Assembly: GCA_944383325.1 (NCBI GenBank)
Contig: CALWPC010000051.1
Coordinates: forward strand, 1 to 32,609
Origin: an uncultured Lachnospiraceae bacterium
GTDB taxonomy: Bacteria; Bacillota; Clostridia; Lachnospirales; Lachnospiraceae
Direction: 5' to 3'
Length of the DNA: 32,609 nucleotides
The position numbers were made by a program, and so were the translations under genes. Within the stretch, counting starts at the first letter, position 1; every line of letters begins with the position of its first letter. Below the pieces are notes generated by a model that saw only the letters and a program-made list of their open reading frames with translations, made no database searches and was not told the DNA's origin. Positions 15,840-23,601 of the stretch are shown here, piece by piece.

Positions 15840-16295
15840 ATGGGATTGGGAAAGATCAGACAGACGTTGGAGAGCAGAAAGGGATACTCGCTAGTACAGC
15901 TGATTCTTGTCATTATAATCATTCTGGCTATTGCTGCATTTCTGGTGCCTTCTGCAAAGAAGTATATGTCGGGTATTAATCAGACAAACTGTACTGCGGA
16001 GGCGGCAAAAATCCTTGTCGAACTTCAGAAGGAAGTGGCAGATATGTATAAGGATTCACAGCTGATCCCCACCACAATTATGATCAACGACGTGGTTGTC
16101 ACCATAAATGTGCAAGACTCGGCTGATCTGAAGGGGGTGGAGCAGAAGTATTCGGGCAGCCAGTCTGAAAAGGCGGCAAAATGTACCCTCAGCCCGGACG
16201 GCGATATGGTATCGTTTGCATTTACAGATATGACCTATGAAACGACTTGGTCGAGGAGTGAAGGTTGGACGACGCCGGCTAAACTTGCATCCTGA
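15840..16295 (+). CDS. type IV pilin-like protein (pseudopilin)
   Basis: A 151-residue protein with a class III prepilin signal: basic leader MGLGKIRQTLESRK, then G15-YSLVQL and about 20 hydrophobic residues (ILVIIIILAIAAFLVPSAKK). Cleavage would follow Gly15. Position +5, normally Glu in major pilins, is Gln here. The C-terminal ~110 residues are a small globular domain with two Cys. AAGGAG lies very close to the ATG at 15840; a TTG at 15846 has better spacing and would remove two residues. A prepilin peptidase gene follows at 16354, its likely processing enzyme. No assembly ATPase or platform gene is in this window, so its role (pilus, secretion or competence) is unknown. Confidence 0.8.
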   Translation: MGLGKIRQTLESRKGYSLVQLILVIIIILAIAAFLVPSAKKYMSGINQTNCTAEAAKILVELQKEVADMYKDSQLIPTTIMINDVVVTINVQDSADLKGVEQKYSGSQSEKAAKCTLSPDGDMVSFAFTDMTYETTWSRSEGWTTPAKLAS

Positions 16296-16353
16296 TGTAT
16301 ACTTTTAAAAAGCAATATTGAGGTTTGCATAAGGAGGGTATTGCAGAGCGTTT

Positions 16354-17037
16354 ATGAATGTTCGGTTAAACGGCGCCGCAGTGATTGCGGCGCTTTTCAT
16401 ATTTTTGGCGGGCGCGGCGCTGTTTGTATGTTTTGATAAGGGAATCGGAGTTACGGCGCGGCGAAGAGACGTTTGTATCAAGTATAACGGCAAGTACCGT
16501 CTGCTTGTAGTTTCCGTTTTGGGCGGCGTGTTGGCACTTTTGTGTGTGTGGTACTACCGCGGTCAGTTGGCGGCAGCGCTCACGTCGGTATTCTTTCTTG
16601 GTTTTTTGACAGTGGTTTCCCTCAGGGATTTCGATACGATGGAGATCCCGAATCAGTGTCCTGCGCTCATATTCGCGTTGGCGGCAGTGTCCTGCTTCAC
16701 GATGCCGCAGACGTCGATGACCAGTCGTTTCATTGGCATCGTCTGTGTCAGCGCGCCGATGTTGTTTGCATGTCTTCTGATGGACGGCGCTTTTGGCGGA
16801 GGCGATATTAAGCTTATGGCGTCAGGCGGCGCTTTTCTCGGCTGCAGACTGACCGTGCTCGCAATGGTGATTGCGGTGCTTTTGGCGGGCGTATACATTT
16901 TATACCTTGTTATCGTCAAAAAAAGGGGGCGCAGAACGCGGTTTGCGTTTGCGCCGTTTTTATGCGCGGGTATGGCAATCAGCATGTTTGCGGGCGAGGC
17001 GTTGATCGAAGGGTATCTTGCTTTTTTTTCTGCATAG
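16354..17037 (+). CDS. type 4 prepilin peptidase (A24 family), peptidase-only form
   Basis: Integral membrane aspartyl protease that cuts prepilin leaders. Catalytic motifs are SLRDFDTMEIPN (D92 or D94) and FGGGDIKLM (D151). About six or seven hydrophobic segments span the 227 residues. The N-terminal Cys-rich methyltransferase domain of PilD is absent, so this resembles the shorter CpaA/TadV-like forms. The only strong ribosome binding site, AAGGAGGG at 16331-16338, is 15 bases before the ATG, unusually far; no better in-frame start was found. It lies directly after the pilin-like gene and before a CwlD-like amidase. Confidence 0.88.
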   Translation: MNVRLNGAAVIAALFIFLAGAALFVCFDKGIGVTARRRDVCIKYNGKYRLLVVSVLGGVLALLCVWYYRGQLAAALTSVFFLGFLTVVSLRDFDTMEIPNQCPALIFALAAVSCFTMPQTSMTSRFIGIVCVSAPMLFACLLMDGAFGGGDIKLMASGGAFLGCRLTVLAMVIAVLLAGVYILYLVIVKKRGRRTRFAFAPFLCAGMAISMFAGEALIEGYLAFFSA

Positions 17038-17077
17038 ACTGTAAGGAGAGTCACATGAATGTTGTGGGAGGCAATGT

Positions 17078-17812
17078 ATGTGGGAAAAAAGAATGCAGCT
17101 GTTGTTCGGGCTGTTTGTACTGGTGCTGATTGCGTTCTTGTTTAGCGGATTGCTGACGCTTCCGGTTACGTCCTCACCGGATGAGACGTCGCCGACGCAG
17201 ACGGAAGTCGCAGATATGGCAAATACCAATTTGATCGTTCTGGACGCCGGTCACGGCGGTGTTGATCCGGGAAAAATTGGTGTAAATGATGCCAAGGAAA
17301 AGGATGTGAACCTGCAGATTGTATATTATCTGATGGACTTTTTGCAGGACAACGGCGTCGAGGTGGTTCTGACGAGGGAGGATGACGAAGGACTTTATTC
17401 GGAGTATGCCTCCAACAAAAAGACGGAGGATATGCAGAAGCGCTGCGCAATTATTGAAGAAGCGAATCCGGCTTTCACGGTCAGCATTCATCAGAACAGT
17501 TATCATGACGGCAGTGTGAAAGGGGCGCAGGTGTTTTATTATGAGAAGTCGGACGTCGGGAAACAACTTGCTGAGACGATTCAAAGCGCACTGATTGAGC
17601 AGTTGGATCCGTCAAATGGGAGGCAGGCAAAGGCGAACAGCAATTATTATATGTTAAGGCGCACAGTGTCGCCGACCGTATTAATTGAATGCGGATTTCT
17701 GTCGAACTGGGAGGAAGCGCAGCTGCTTGTGACCGAGGAATATCAGAAAAAGGTTGCCGAGGCGATCGGTCAGGGTATTTTGACCTTTATGGATATGGAT
17801 AAGCAGGGATAA
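17078..17812 (+). CDS. cwlD: N-acetylmuramoyl-L-alanine amidase, CwlD-like
   Basis: Zinc amidase (Amidase_3) that removes peptide side chains from muramic acid; in Bacillus, CwlD acts with PdaA to make the muramic lactam of spore cortex. The 244 residues begin with a membrane anchor (LLFGLFVLVLIAFLFSGLL) followed by a short linker. The catalytic domain has DAGHGG (H59), E74, SIHQNS (H138) and LIECGFLSN (E204), the standard zinc and catalytic set. Length and single anchor fit CwlD better than multi-domain autolysins. GGGAGG lies six bases before the ATG. In Bacillus cwlD lies near rplM-rpsI; here it is about 13 kb away. The cortex role is inferred from the family. Confidence 0.85.
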   Translation: MWEKRMQLLFGLFVLVLIAFLFSGLLTLPVTSSPDETSPTQTEVADMANTNLIVLDAGHGGVDPGKIGVNDAKEKDVNLQIVYYLMDFLQDNGVEVVLTREDDEGLYSEYASNKKTEDMQKRCAIIEEANPAFTVSIHQNSYHDGSVKGAQVFYYEKSDVGKQLAETIQSALIEQLDPSNGRQAKANSNYYMLRRTVSPTVLIECGFLSNWEEAQLLVTEEYQKKVAEAIGQGILTFMDMDKQG

Positions 17813-17835
17813 TGTGTTTCATACTTCCTTTATTC

Positions 17836-17864
17836 TTGAAACTGTAAAAGAGGTGCGGTATAAT
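17836..17864 (+). promoter_or_regulatory. promoter abutting sua5
   Basis: TTGAAA (17836-17841), 17 bases, perfect TATAAT (17859-17864). Transcription would start near 17871, only about three bases before the sua5 ATG at 17874. Confidence 0.75.
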
Positions 17865-17873
17865 ATCGTATAT

Positions 17874-18932
17874 ATGAAAACAGAAGTGATACAGGTTGAT
17901 CAACTGCATATCAATCAGGAAGCGATTGCTAAAGCGGGGAGAATATTGCGTGCCGGCGGTTTGGTGGCTTTTCCGACGGAGACGGTGTATGGACTGGGCG
18001 CCAATGCGCTGAATGAGGAGGCGGCGGCGAAAATCTATGCGGCAAAGGGGCGGCCGAGTGATAATCCGCTGATTGTGCATATTGCTTCGGCTGAAAGTCT
18101 GCCGGTAATTGCGGGACAAATCGATGAACGCGCCCGACGTCTGAGCGAGAAGTTCTGGCCCGGTCCGCTGACAATGATCTTTCAAAAGACGGACGCAGTG
18201 CCCATGGGTACTACGGGAGGGCTTGGCACAGTTGCCGTGCGGATGCCGGCGAACAATATTGCCCTCGGAGTTATTCGCGCCGGAGGAGGTTTTGTCGCTG
18301 CGCCGAGCGCGAATACGTCGGGACGTCCGAGTCCGACGCTCGCGTCTCATGTATATGAGGATCTTGCGGGGAAAGTTCCGCTGATTTTAGACGGCGGCCC
18401 GGTCAAGATTGGACTGGAATCTACCATTGTGGATTTAAGCGTGCCTGTGGCAACCGTGCTGCGTCCCGGAGCCATTTCACTGCCGATGCTTCGCGAGACG
18501 ATCGGGGAAGTCCAGATGGATGCAGGTCTTGGCAGTGAAAGCGGTGAAGTGCGCCCGAAAGCGCCGGGGATGAAGTATCGGCATTATGCGCCGCGCGCGG
18601 AGCTTATGATTGTGTCTGGAAATCAGCGGGCGGTCACGAGGGAAATTCAGCGGCTGTGTACAGAAGCGCATGAACAGGGAAAGCGGGTTGGCGTCATCGC
18701 TGCCGAGGAGAGCTGCGGGGATTATGATGCAGATTGTGTCAGGGCGGTTGGATGCCGGGCGGATGATGCCGCAGTAGCCGCGCATTTATATGATGTTTTA
18801 CGCGGATTTGATCATGAGCAGGTAGATGTGATCTACTCAGAGAGTTTTGCAGACGGTCAGTTTGGACAGGCAATTATGAATCGGCTTTTAAAAGCGGCGG
18901 GGCACCGCGTGATTGGTACTGAGGAGGGATAG
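17874..18932 (+). CDS. sua5: L-threonylcarbamoyladenylate synthase (Sua5/YwlC)
   Basis: Makes threonylcarbamoyl-AMP from threonine, bicarbonate and ATP, the first step of the t6A37 tRNA modification. The 352-residue protein has the YrdC core (AGGLVAFPTETVYGLGANAL; KGRPSDNPLIVHI; SANTSGRPSPT) and the C-terminal Sua5 domain beginning after APGMKYRHYAPRAEL. MKTEVIQVD at the ATG 17874 fits the usual Sua5 N-terminus. Extending to the GTG at 17814 would add 20 residues across the promoter and is rejected. There is no ribosome binding site at normal spacing (AGAGGTG is about 20 bases upstream), and the promoter almost touches the start codon. rpiB follows with a one-base gap. Confidence 0.93.
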   Translation: MKTEVIQVDQLHINQEAIAKAGRILRAGGLVAFPTETVYGLGANALNEEAAAKIYAAKGRPSDNPLIVHIASAESLPVIAGQIDERARRLSEKFWPGPLTMIFQKTDAVPMGTTGGLGTVAVRMPANNIALGVIRAGGGFVAAPSANTSGRPSPTLASHVYEDLAGKVPLILDGGPVKIGLESTIVDLSVPVATVLRPGAISLPMLRETIGEVQMDAGLGSESGEVRPKAPGMKYRHYAPRAELMIVSGNQRAVTREIQRLCTEAHEQGKRVGVIAAEESCGDYDADCVRAVGCRADDAAVAAHLYDVLRGFDHEQVDVIYSESFADGQFGQAIMNRLLKAAGHRVIGTEEG

Positions 18933-18933
18933 G

Positions 18934-19380
18934 ATGATAGCATTGGGAAGTGATCAGGCAGCGTTTGGCCTGAAACAGGAAGTGATGAAGCATTTGGATG
19001 AGCTTGGCCTGGCGTATAAAGACTTTGGGAGTTATGATGAGGCGCCGTGTGATTATCCGATTTATGGGAAGGCAGTTGCCCGCGCGGTTGTCTCCGGAGA
19101 GTGCGACCGGGGAATTATCATGTGCGGGACGGGAATTGGAATCAGCATGGCGGCGAATAAGGTGAAGGGCGCACGGGCGGCGCTCTGTTCGGACTGTTTC
19201 AGTGCGGAGGCGACGCGCCTGCATAATGACGCAAATATTCTGGCGCTTGGTGCGCGTGTGATCGGCGTGGGTTTGGCTCTCAAAATTGTGGATACGTTTT
19301 TGAATACCGAATTCTCCGGCGCGGAACGCCATGCGCGCCGTATCGGACTGTTGGAAGAGGACGGAGATTATGCAGAGTAA
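18934..19380 (+). CDS. rpiB: ribose-5-phosphate isomerase B
   Basis: Interconverts ribulose 5-phosphate and ribose 5-phosphate (RpiB/LacAB family). The 148 residues have IALGSDQAAFGLK at the N-terminus, the catalytic Cys in MCGTGIGISMAANK (C64), and the conserved SAEATRLHNDANILALGAR. The ATG at 18934 follows GAGGAGGGATAGG; an in-frame upstream ATG at 18913 lies inside sua5 without a ribosome binding site. It overlaps the next gene by 11 bases, indicating one operon with sua5 and the dCMP deaminase. LacAB-type or allose specificity cannot be excluded from sequence alone. Confidence 0.92.
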   Translation: MIALGSDQAAFGLKQEVMKHLDELGLAYKDFGSYDEAPCDYPIYGKAVARAVVSGECDRGIIMCGTGIGISMAANKVKGARAALCSDCFSAEATRLHNDANILALGARVIGVGLALKIVDTFLNTEFSGAERHARRIGLLEEDGDYAE

Positions 19381-19855
19381 GAGAACGGATTACATCAGTT
19401 GGGACGAGTATTTTATGGGCGTCGCCATGTTGTCGGCACAGCGGTCGAAAGATCCAAATACACAGGTCGGCGCCTGCATTGTGAGTGATAAAAACAAAAT
19501 TTTGTCGATGGGTTATAATGGTTTTCCGAACGGGTGTTCCGATGATGAATTTCCATGGGGTCGGGAAGGCGACGTGTCGACAAATAAGTATTTTTATTCG
19601 ACGCACGGCGAGCTGAACGCCATTTTGAATTATCGGGGCGGCAGTCTGGAGGGCGCCAGATTGTATGTAACGCTTTTTCCGTGTAATGAGTGCGCCAAGG
19701 CGGTGATTCAGTGCGGTATTCGCTCCATCGTTTATGCGTCGGACAAGTATGAAAATACACCGGGGGTGATTGCCTCGAAGCGTATGCTGAGAGCGGCGGG
19801 AGTGGACGTCATCCCGTATCAGCCGACTGGCCGGACAATTTCGATTCAATTATGA
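19370..19855 (+). CDS. comEB: deoxycytidylate deaminase family protein (ComEB-like)
   Basis: Zinc-dependent dCMP deaminase that supplies dUMP for thymidylate synthesis. The 161-residue protein has STHGELNAI (His ligand and catalytic Glu; HGE rather than HAE, with the N of this subfamily) and LFPCNECAKAV (two Cys ligands). The N-terminal SWDEYFMGVAMLSAQRSKDPNTQVG is the usual ComEB beginning. The ATG at 19370 overlaps the end of rpiB and has GGAG just upstream. No competence genes are nearby, so a nucleotide role is the simple reading. Confidence 0.9.
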   Translation: MQSKRTDYISWDEYFMGVAMLSAQRSKDPNTQVGACIVSDKNKILSMGYNGFPNGCSDDEFPWGREGDVSTNKYFYSTHGELNAILNYRGGSLEGARLYVTLFPCNECAKAVIQCGIRSIVYASDKYENTPGVIASKRMLRAAGVDVIPYQPTGRTISIQL

Positions 19856-19881
19856 GATGAAAAGAAGGGAGAGTTTTCATT

Positions 19882-20325
19882 ATGTTAAAGGGAATTCCGA
19901 AAATATTATCGCCGGAGCTGTTAAAGGTGCTGTGTGAGATGGGACACAGCGACTGTCTCGTCATTTCGGACGGAAATTTTCCGGCGGAATCCATGGGGAA
20001 GGACGCCGTAGTGATCCGCTGTGACGGGCACGGCGTGCCGGAGCTGCTCGATGCGATTCTTCAGGTATTTCCGTTGGATACGTATGTGCCTCATCCGGTG
20101 AACCTGATGGAAGTGATGCCGGGGGATGATGTCGAGACTCCGATCTGGGATACGTATAAAGAGATTATCCGTAAATATGATGACCGGGGAGATCAGACAG
20201 TCGGTCATATAGAACGCTTTGCATTTTATGAACAGGCCAAAAAGGCCTATGCGATTATTGCGACCGGCGAGAAGGCGCTCTATGCGAATGTCATGCTGCA
20301 AAAGGGCGTTGTGACCGATGAGTGA
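19882..20325 (+). CDS. fucU: RbsD/FucU family sugar mutarotase
   Basis: Members of this family interconvert anomers of L-fucose (FucU) or pyranose and furanose forms of ribose (RbsD). The 147 residues have MLKGIPKILSPELLKVL, the active-site His in MGHSD (H22), ISDGNFPAES, and VPHPVNLMEVMPGD; these fit FucU better than RbsD. A GGGAGAG ribosome binding site precedes the ATG. No fucose transporter or kinase lies nearby, so the physiological sugar is uncertain; the co-directional rpiB hints at pentose or deoxysugar handling. The stop overlaps the start of the next gene by eight bases. Confidence 0.88.
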   Translation: MLKGIPKILSPELLKVLCEMGHSDCLVISDGNFPAESMGKDAVVIRCDGHGVPELLDAILQVFPLDTYVPHPVNLMEVMPGDDVETPIWDTYKEIIRKYDDRGDQTVGHIERFAFYEQAKKAYAIIATGEKALYANVMLQKGVVTDE

Positions 20326-21706
20326 TTCGAACGGATGCCCTGTGTTTCAAGCGTGGGAGGAGATTCGCTGTCACTCGCAGGAATTGCTTGACGTACTTTT
20401 TGAAGATGAGCAGCTGATCGTCTGCAAAAAAGCTCCTGGGCTTCCGGTTCAGAGCGCCAGACTCGGCGTGGTCAGCGCTGAGAGTCTGCTAAGGCGCCAT
20501 TTGTCGACACAGCCGGACGCAGCGCTTGGCATTGTGCAGAGACTGGATCAGCCCGTACAGGGCTTGATTGTTTTTGCAAAAACGCCGGAGGCAGCTAGCA
20601 AGCTGTCCAAACAGCTGCAGAGCGGGACGCTGAAAAAACGCTATCTGGCGGTTTGCAGGCTGTCCGGCCAGGGATCAGATGAGGAGAAAGAGCGCTGCGG
20701 AGAGTGGCATACGTTGACCGATTATCTGCTCCGGGACGGGCGGACAAACTGCTCGTCGGTTGTCGCCGCTGATGAGCCGGGGGCAAAGCGGGCAGAGCTT
20801 TCCTATTGTATCGACGAGTATCAAAACGGATATGCATTGGTGCGTATCCGCTTAAAGACGGGACGGCATCATCAGATCCGGGTACAGCTTGCTCATGCGG
20901 GCATGCCGATTGTCGGCGACCGAAAGTATGGCGCCGAGGGCGGGGAATTGTGTCTCTGTTCGTATGAATTGGCATTTCATCATCCGCAGACGGGGAAACC
21001 GATGCAGTTTTCTCTGGCAAGCGAGCCTCTTGTGGAGGTAATTCGCAAAGAACTGTTTCAACTGGCCGAACCGGAGTACCAGAAGTTTCACTCGGGACTT
21101 TTGCCGGGTGTCGATCACATTCTTGGGGTGCGGGTGCCGAAGCTTCGCGTTCTGGCGAGGAAGGTGGCCCGCTCCGACTGGCGGGCATATGTGCGGGTTG
21201 AACCGGAAACGTATGAGGAATGTATGATTCAGGGCATGGCGATCGGCTATGCTTCGATGTCTGTTAAAGAGCGGATGAAATTCTTGGATTTGTTTGTGCC
21301 AAGGATAAATAACTGGGCAGTTTGCGATTGCTGTACGAGTACCTATAAATTTATGAGTGAGCATTTGGATCAGTGGTATGATTATCTGCTCAAACAGCTG
21401 TCGGCAGGTACGGAGTACCGTATTCGTTTTGCAGTTGTGGCGCTGATGGATTATTATGTGAATGACGAGTGGATTGACGATGTGCTTCGCATTTACAGTT
21501 CGATTGAACATGAAGGCTACTATGTCAAAATGGCGGTTGCCTGGGGCGTTTCGGTGTGCTATATACGGTATCCGGAAAAGACGGGATTGCTTCTCTCAGA
21601 TAATCGGTTGGATGTGTTTACTCACAACAAGGCAATTCAAAAAATCCGCGAGTCCAGGCGTATTTCCCGGGAAGAAAAAGAGCGTGTGAATGGGTGGAAG
21701 AGATGA
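20318..21706 (+). CDS. fusion of RluA-type pseudouridine synthase and AlkD-like alkylation-repair domain
   Basis: Two unrelated enzymes in one 462-residue frame. Residues ~20-246 are an RluA/RsuA-type pseudouridine synthase: IVQRLDQPVQGLIVFAK with catalytic D77, KKRYLAV, and TGRHHQIRVQLAHAGMPIVGD. The usual HRLD is QRLD here. Residues ~248-462 are a HEAT-like AlkD DNA alkylation-repair domain starting LAEPEYQKFHSGLLPGVDHILGVRVP. The AlkD pocket residues appear kept: W333 and D337 in NNWAVCD (Trp-x3-Asp as in AlkD W109/D113), and W409 in KMAVAWG (like W187). No stop or frame change is visible at the junction. The start overlaps fucU, and the stop overlaps the alkyltransferase gene as ATGA. The RNA target of the first domain is unknown. 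Confidence 0.88.
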   Translation: MSDSNGCPVFQAWEEIRCHSQELLDVLFEDEQLIVCKKAPGLPVQSARLGVVSAESLLRRHLSTQPDAALGIVQRLDQPVQGLIVFAKTPEAASKLSKQLQSGTLKKRYLAVCRLSGQGSDEEKERCGEWHTLTDYLLRDGRTNCSSVVAADEPGAKRAELSYCIDEYQNGYALVRIRLKTGRHHQIRVQLAHAGMPIVGDRKYGAEGGELCLCSYELAFHHPQTGKPMQFSLASEPLVEVIRKELFQLAEPEYQKFHSGLLPGVDHILGVRVPKLRVLARKVARSDWRAYVRVEPETYEECMIQGMAIGYASMSVKERMKFLDLFVPRINNWAVCDCCTSTYKFMSEHLDQWYDYLLKQLSAGTEYRIRFAVVALMDYYVNDEWIDDVLRIYSSIEHEGYYVKMAVAWGVSVCYIRYPEKTGLLLSDNRLDVFTHNKAIQKIRESRRISREEKERVNGWKR

Positions 21707-22038
21707 AAAAGGAACCGGGCGTATTTGATCAGATTTATGAGGTGGTAAAGCAGATTCCACGCGGTAAAGTGGCGACATATGGTCAGATTGCCGAGCTAGC
21801 GGGAAACCGCAGATGGGCCCGTGTAGTTGGATATGCGCTTCATGCCAATCCGGATCCCGCAAATATTCCGTGTCATCGTGTCGTTAACCGTTTGGGCGAG
21901 CCGTCGAAAGCGTTTGTATTTGGCGGGGTAAACCGTCAGATTGAGCTTTTGAAACAGGAGGGAGTTCTGTTCAAAGACGGCGCCGTGGATCTTGAGGTCT
22001 GCCAGTGGAGCACCCGCAGCGATCGGTTTATGGATTGA
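21703..22038 (+). CDS. methylguanine-DNA methyltransferase-like protein (Ogt/MGMT C-terminal domain)
   Basis: A 111-residue protein consisting only of the DNA-binding and active-site domain of O6-alkylguanine alkyltransferases. The active-site motif NIPCHRVV keeps the acceptor Cys, and the winged-helix part GKVATYGQIAELAG with WARVVGYAL and the arginine finger region is present. Because Cys is kept it is not an Atl-type protein, in which Trp replaces Cys. The N-terminal ribonuclease H-like domain of full Ogt is missing. The ATG at 21703 overlaps the preceding TGA, so it is translated together with the AlkD-containing fusion, joining two alkylation-repair activities. No terminator is seen before the convergent PHP gene. 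Confidence 0.88.
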   Translation: MKKEPGVFDQIYEVVKQIPRGKVATYGQIAELAGNRRWARVVGYALHANPDPANIPCHRVVNRLGEPSKAFVFGGVNRQIELLKQEGVLFKDGAVDLEVCQWSTRSDRFMD

Positions 22039-22058
22039 GAAGGCTGCGCTGTTTGTAT

Positions 22059-22838
22059 TTATATAATAAAATGATGAAAAAATCGCCGTCTGCTCGGATA
22101 CCGGTAAAGTGCTGTGCTCTGATTGTAAAGCCAGTACATGCTGATGCCGAGCATTCGGACAAAGGCGGGTTTATAACGGCGGAGGCAGCGCTCCTGATCT
22201 CCGGCCGCGGTAATACCGCTTTTTTCTTTTACTGCGCGGATGAGATCGTTATTACAGAAAATATCGGATGCAAATTCCGTATATGCGGTGCCTGCGTTTC
22301 GTTGGCTGTGCGCATCCGAACCTGCAAAGGGCACCAGGTTCAGTATGTTGTTCAAAAGTCTCGCGCGCAGGTTGGACGACGCAGAGAGTGTGGAGTTGAA
22401 TACTTCGATGAAATCAAATTCTTTTAATAAAGACCGGTGCCTGCGGATGATTCGGGAATTCATAATGGCCATGCTGCCGTTTCCAAATGGGTGGGCCGGT
22501 CCGATAATGCCGCCCAGTTGGTGCACAATGCGAATCAGGGGAAGCACGGACATTCCGCGGATCTCAAGGATTGGGACGTCGCAGTCATCGGGCATGATAA
22601 TCAGCATATGGCCGGCGTCGCAGGTATCGTATTCGATGCCGCGCAGTACGACAAAGCGGCAAAGTTCAGGATGCCGGCTGCGCTGAGACTGAAATTGATC
22701 GTAGCCTTTATAAGAATTGTGATCGGTAATCAGCATACCGTCGAAACCATTTTGTATGAGTACGGATGCGAGCTGCGGAATGGTTGCCCGCGCATCCAGT
22801 GAGCCGGCTTTGGTGTGCGTATGCATATCAAATTTCAA
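22059..22838 (-). CDS. PHP-domain phosphoesterase
   Basis: Metal-dependent phosphoesterase of the PHP superfamily. The 259-residue protein shows the metal motifs in order: MHTHTKAGS at the N-terminus, ITDHNSY, the Glu in LRGIEYD, PAHPFGNG, and GSDAHSQ. This subgroup resembles the YciV/TrpH-like hydrolases acting on nucleotides or short oligonucleotides, but the substrate is not determined. The start is TTG at 22838, needed to keep the HTH metal ligands in place; AGGAG lies about ten bases before it. The C-terminal ~30 residues are basic and aromatic (RYPSRRRFFHHFII). It is convergent with the alkyltransferase gene and has its own promoter. Confidence 0.88.
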   Translation of the reverse strand: MKFDMHTHTKAGSLDARATIPQLASVLIQNGFDGMLITDHNSYKGYDQFQSQRSRHPELCRFVVLRGIEYDTCDAGHMLIIMPDDCDVPILEIRGMSVLPLIRIVHQLGGIIGPAHPFGNGSMAIMNSRIIRRHRSLLKEFDFIEVFNSTLSASSNLRARLLNNILNLVPFAGSDAHSQRNAGTAYTEFASDIFCNNDLIRAVKEKSGITAAGDQERCLRRYKPAFVRMLGISMYWLYNQSTALYRYPSRRRFFHHFII

Positions 22839-22897
22839 GTACGCTCATCTCCTATGGAAAATTCGCAGTGAAACAGGTATAATATTACCGTGTGTTT

Positions 22898-22926
22898 AGT
22901 ATACTTTTTTCTCGGAACGATGTAAA
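22898..22926 (-). promoter_or_regulatory. PHP gene promoter
   Basis: On the minus strand TTTACA (22926-22921), 17 bases, TATACT (22903-22898), about 60 bases before the TTG start. It has the same two hexamers and spacing as the mecA promoter. Confidence 0.75.
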
Positions 22927-23059
22927 TACAAATGAATGACTTTTCCTGGTTTTAACACGGTCTTTAAAGTATTTGCAGTTTACATTGTTTTATCCAGATA
23001 TTTGTGCTGTTTGCGTTGTCTTGGCGGCAGAGTGCAGGCAGGTTGTTCGGAGGTTTTTT

Positions 23060-23584
23060 ATGAATGGATGGAAACATTTTCTTACAATTACACGGCATCG
23101 TCATTTGGTGATTGTGCACTGTAAAAAGGCGGGAATCTTGTTTCAGGGACTTCGCCATGATTTATCGAAATATTCTCCGGCGGAATTTTTGCCGGGCGCC
23201 CGGTATTTTCAGGGCAATCGCAGTCCAAATGAAGGTGAGCGGGAGGCGTATGGGTATTCTAAGGCGTGGATGCACCATAAGGGGCGCAATAAACATCACT
23301 TTGAATATTGGACAGACTATGATGCGAAGACGCGGCAGTTGGCGCCGGTAAAGATGCCGCTTCGCTATGTCAAGGAAATGTTTTGCGACCGTGTGGCGGC
23401 GAGCAAAATCTATATGAAGGAGCAGTACCGGGATGACAGTGCGCTTCAGTATTTTTTGAGAGCAAAAAAGGTGAGGATGATTCACCCGGAGACGTCAAAG
23501 CTGCTCGAGCATCTGCTTTCGATGCTTGCTGAAAACGGAGAAGAACAGACGTTTGCATATATACGCGGTCTAAAGGATTATTAG
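23060..23584 (+). CDS. DUF5662 family protein
   Basis: A 174-residue protein of a family common in Clostridia with no established activity. It begins MNGWKHFLTITRHRHLVIVHC, then GLRHDLSKYSPAEF, SPNEGEREAYGYSKAWMHHK, KHHFEYWTDY and MFCDRVAASKIY. The many conserved His and Asp residues, including HDLSK and MHHKGRNKHHFEYW, suggest a metal-binding helical fold like HD-type hydrolases; this is inference. GGAGG lies six bases before the ATG at 23060. It is followed after 17 bases by a transporter gene. No convincing promoter was found in the 22927-23059 gap. Confidence 0.82.
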   Translation: MNGWKHFLTITRHRHLVIVHCKKAGILFQGLRHDLSKYSPAEFLPGARYFQGNRSPNEGEREAYGYSKAWMHHKGRNKHHFEYWTDYDAKTRQLAPVKMPLRYVKEMFCDRVAASKIYMKEQYRDDSALQYFLRAKKVRMIHPETSKLLEHLLSMLAENGEEQTFAYIRGLKDY

Positions 23585-23601
23585 AGGAGGAAGCGGGGAG
23601 T

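Noticed and set aside
17055-17129. Cys-rich 24-codon ORF with a good ribosome binding site, overlapping the cwlD start out of frame
   Set aside because: Its Cys codons are the out-of-frame reading of the leucine-rich membrane anchor of CwlD (CTG TTG TTC), so the composition is an artefact; the AAGGAG may simply help cwlD translation.
17814-17873. 20-codon N-terminal extension of sua5 from a GTG
   Set aside because: It would run through a consensus promoter, and the known Sua5 N-terminus begins at MKTEV.
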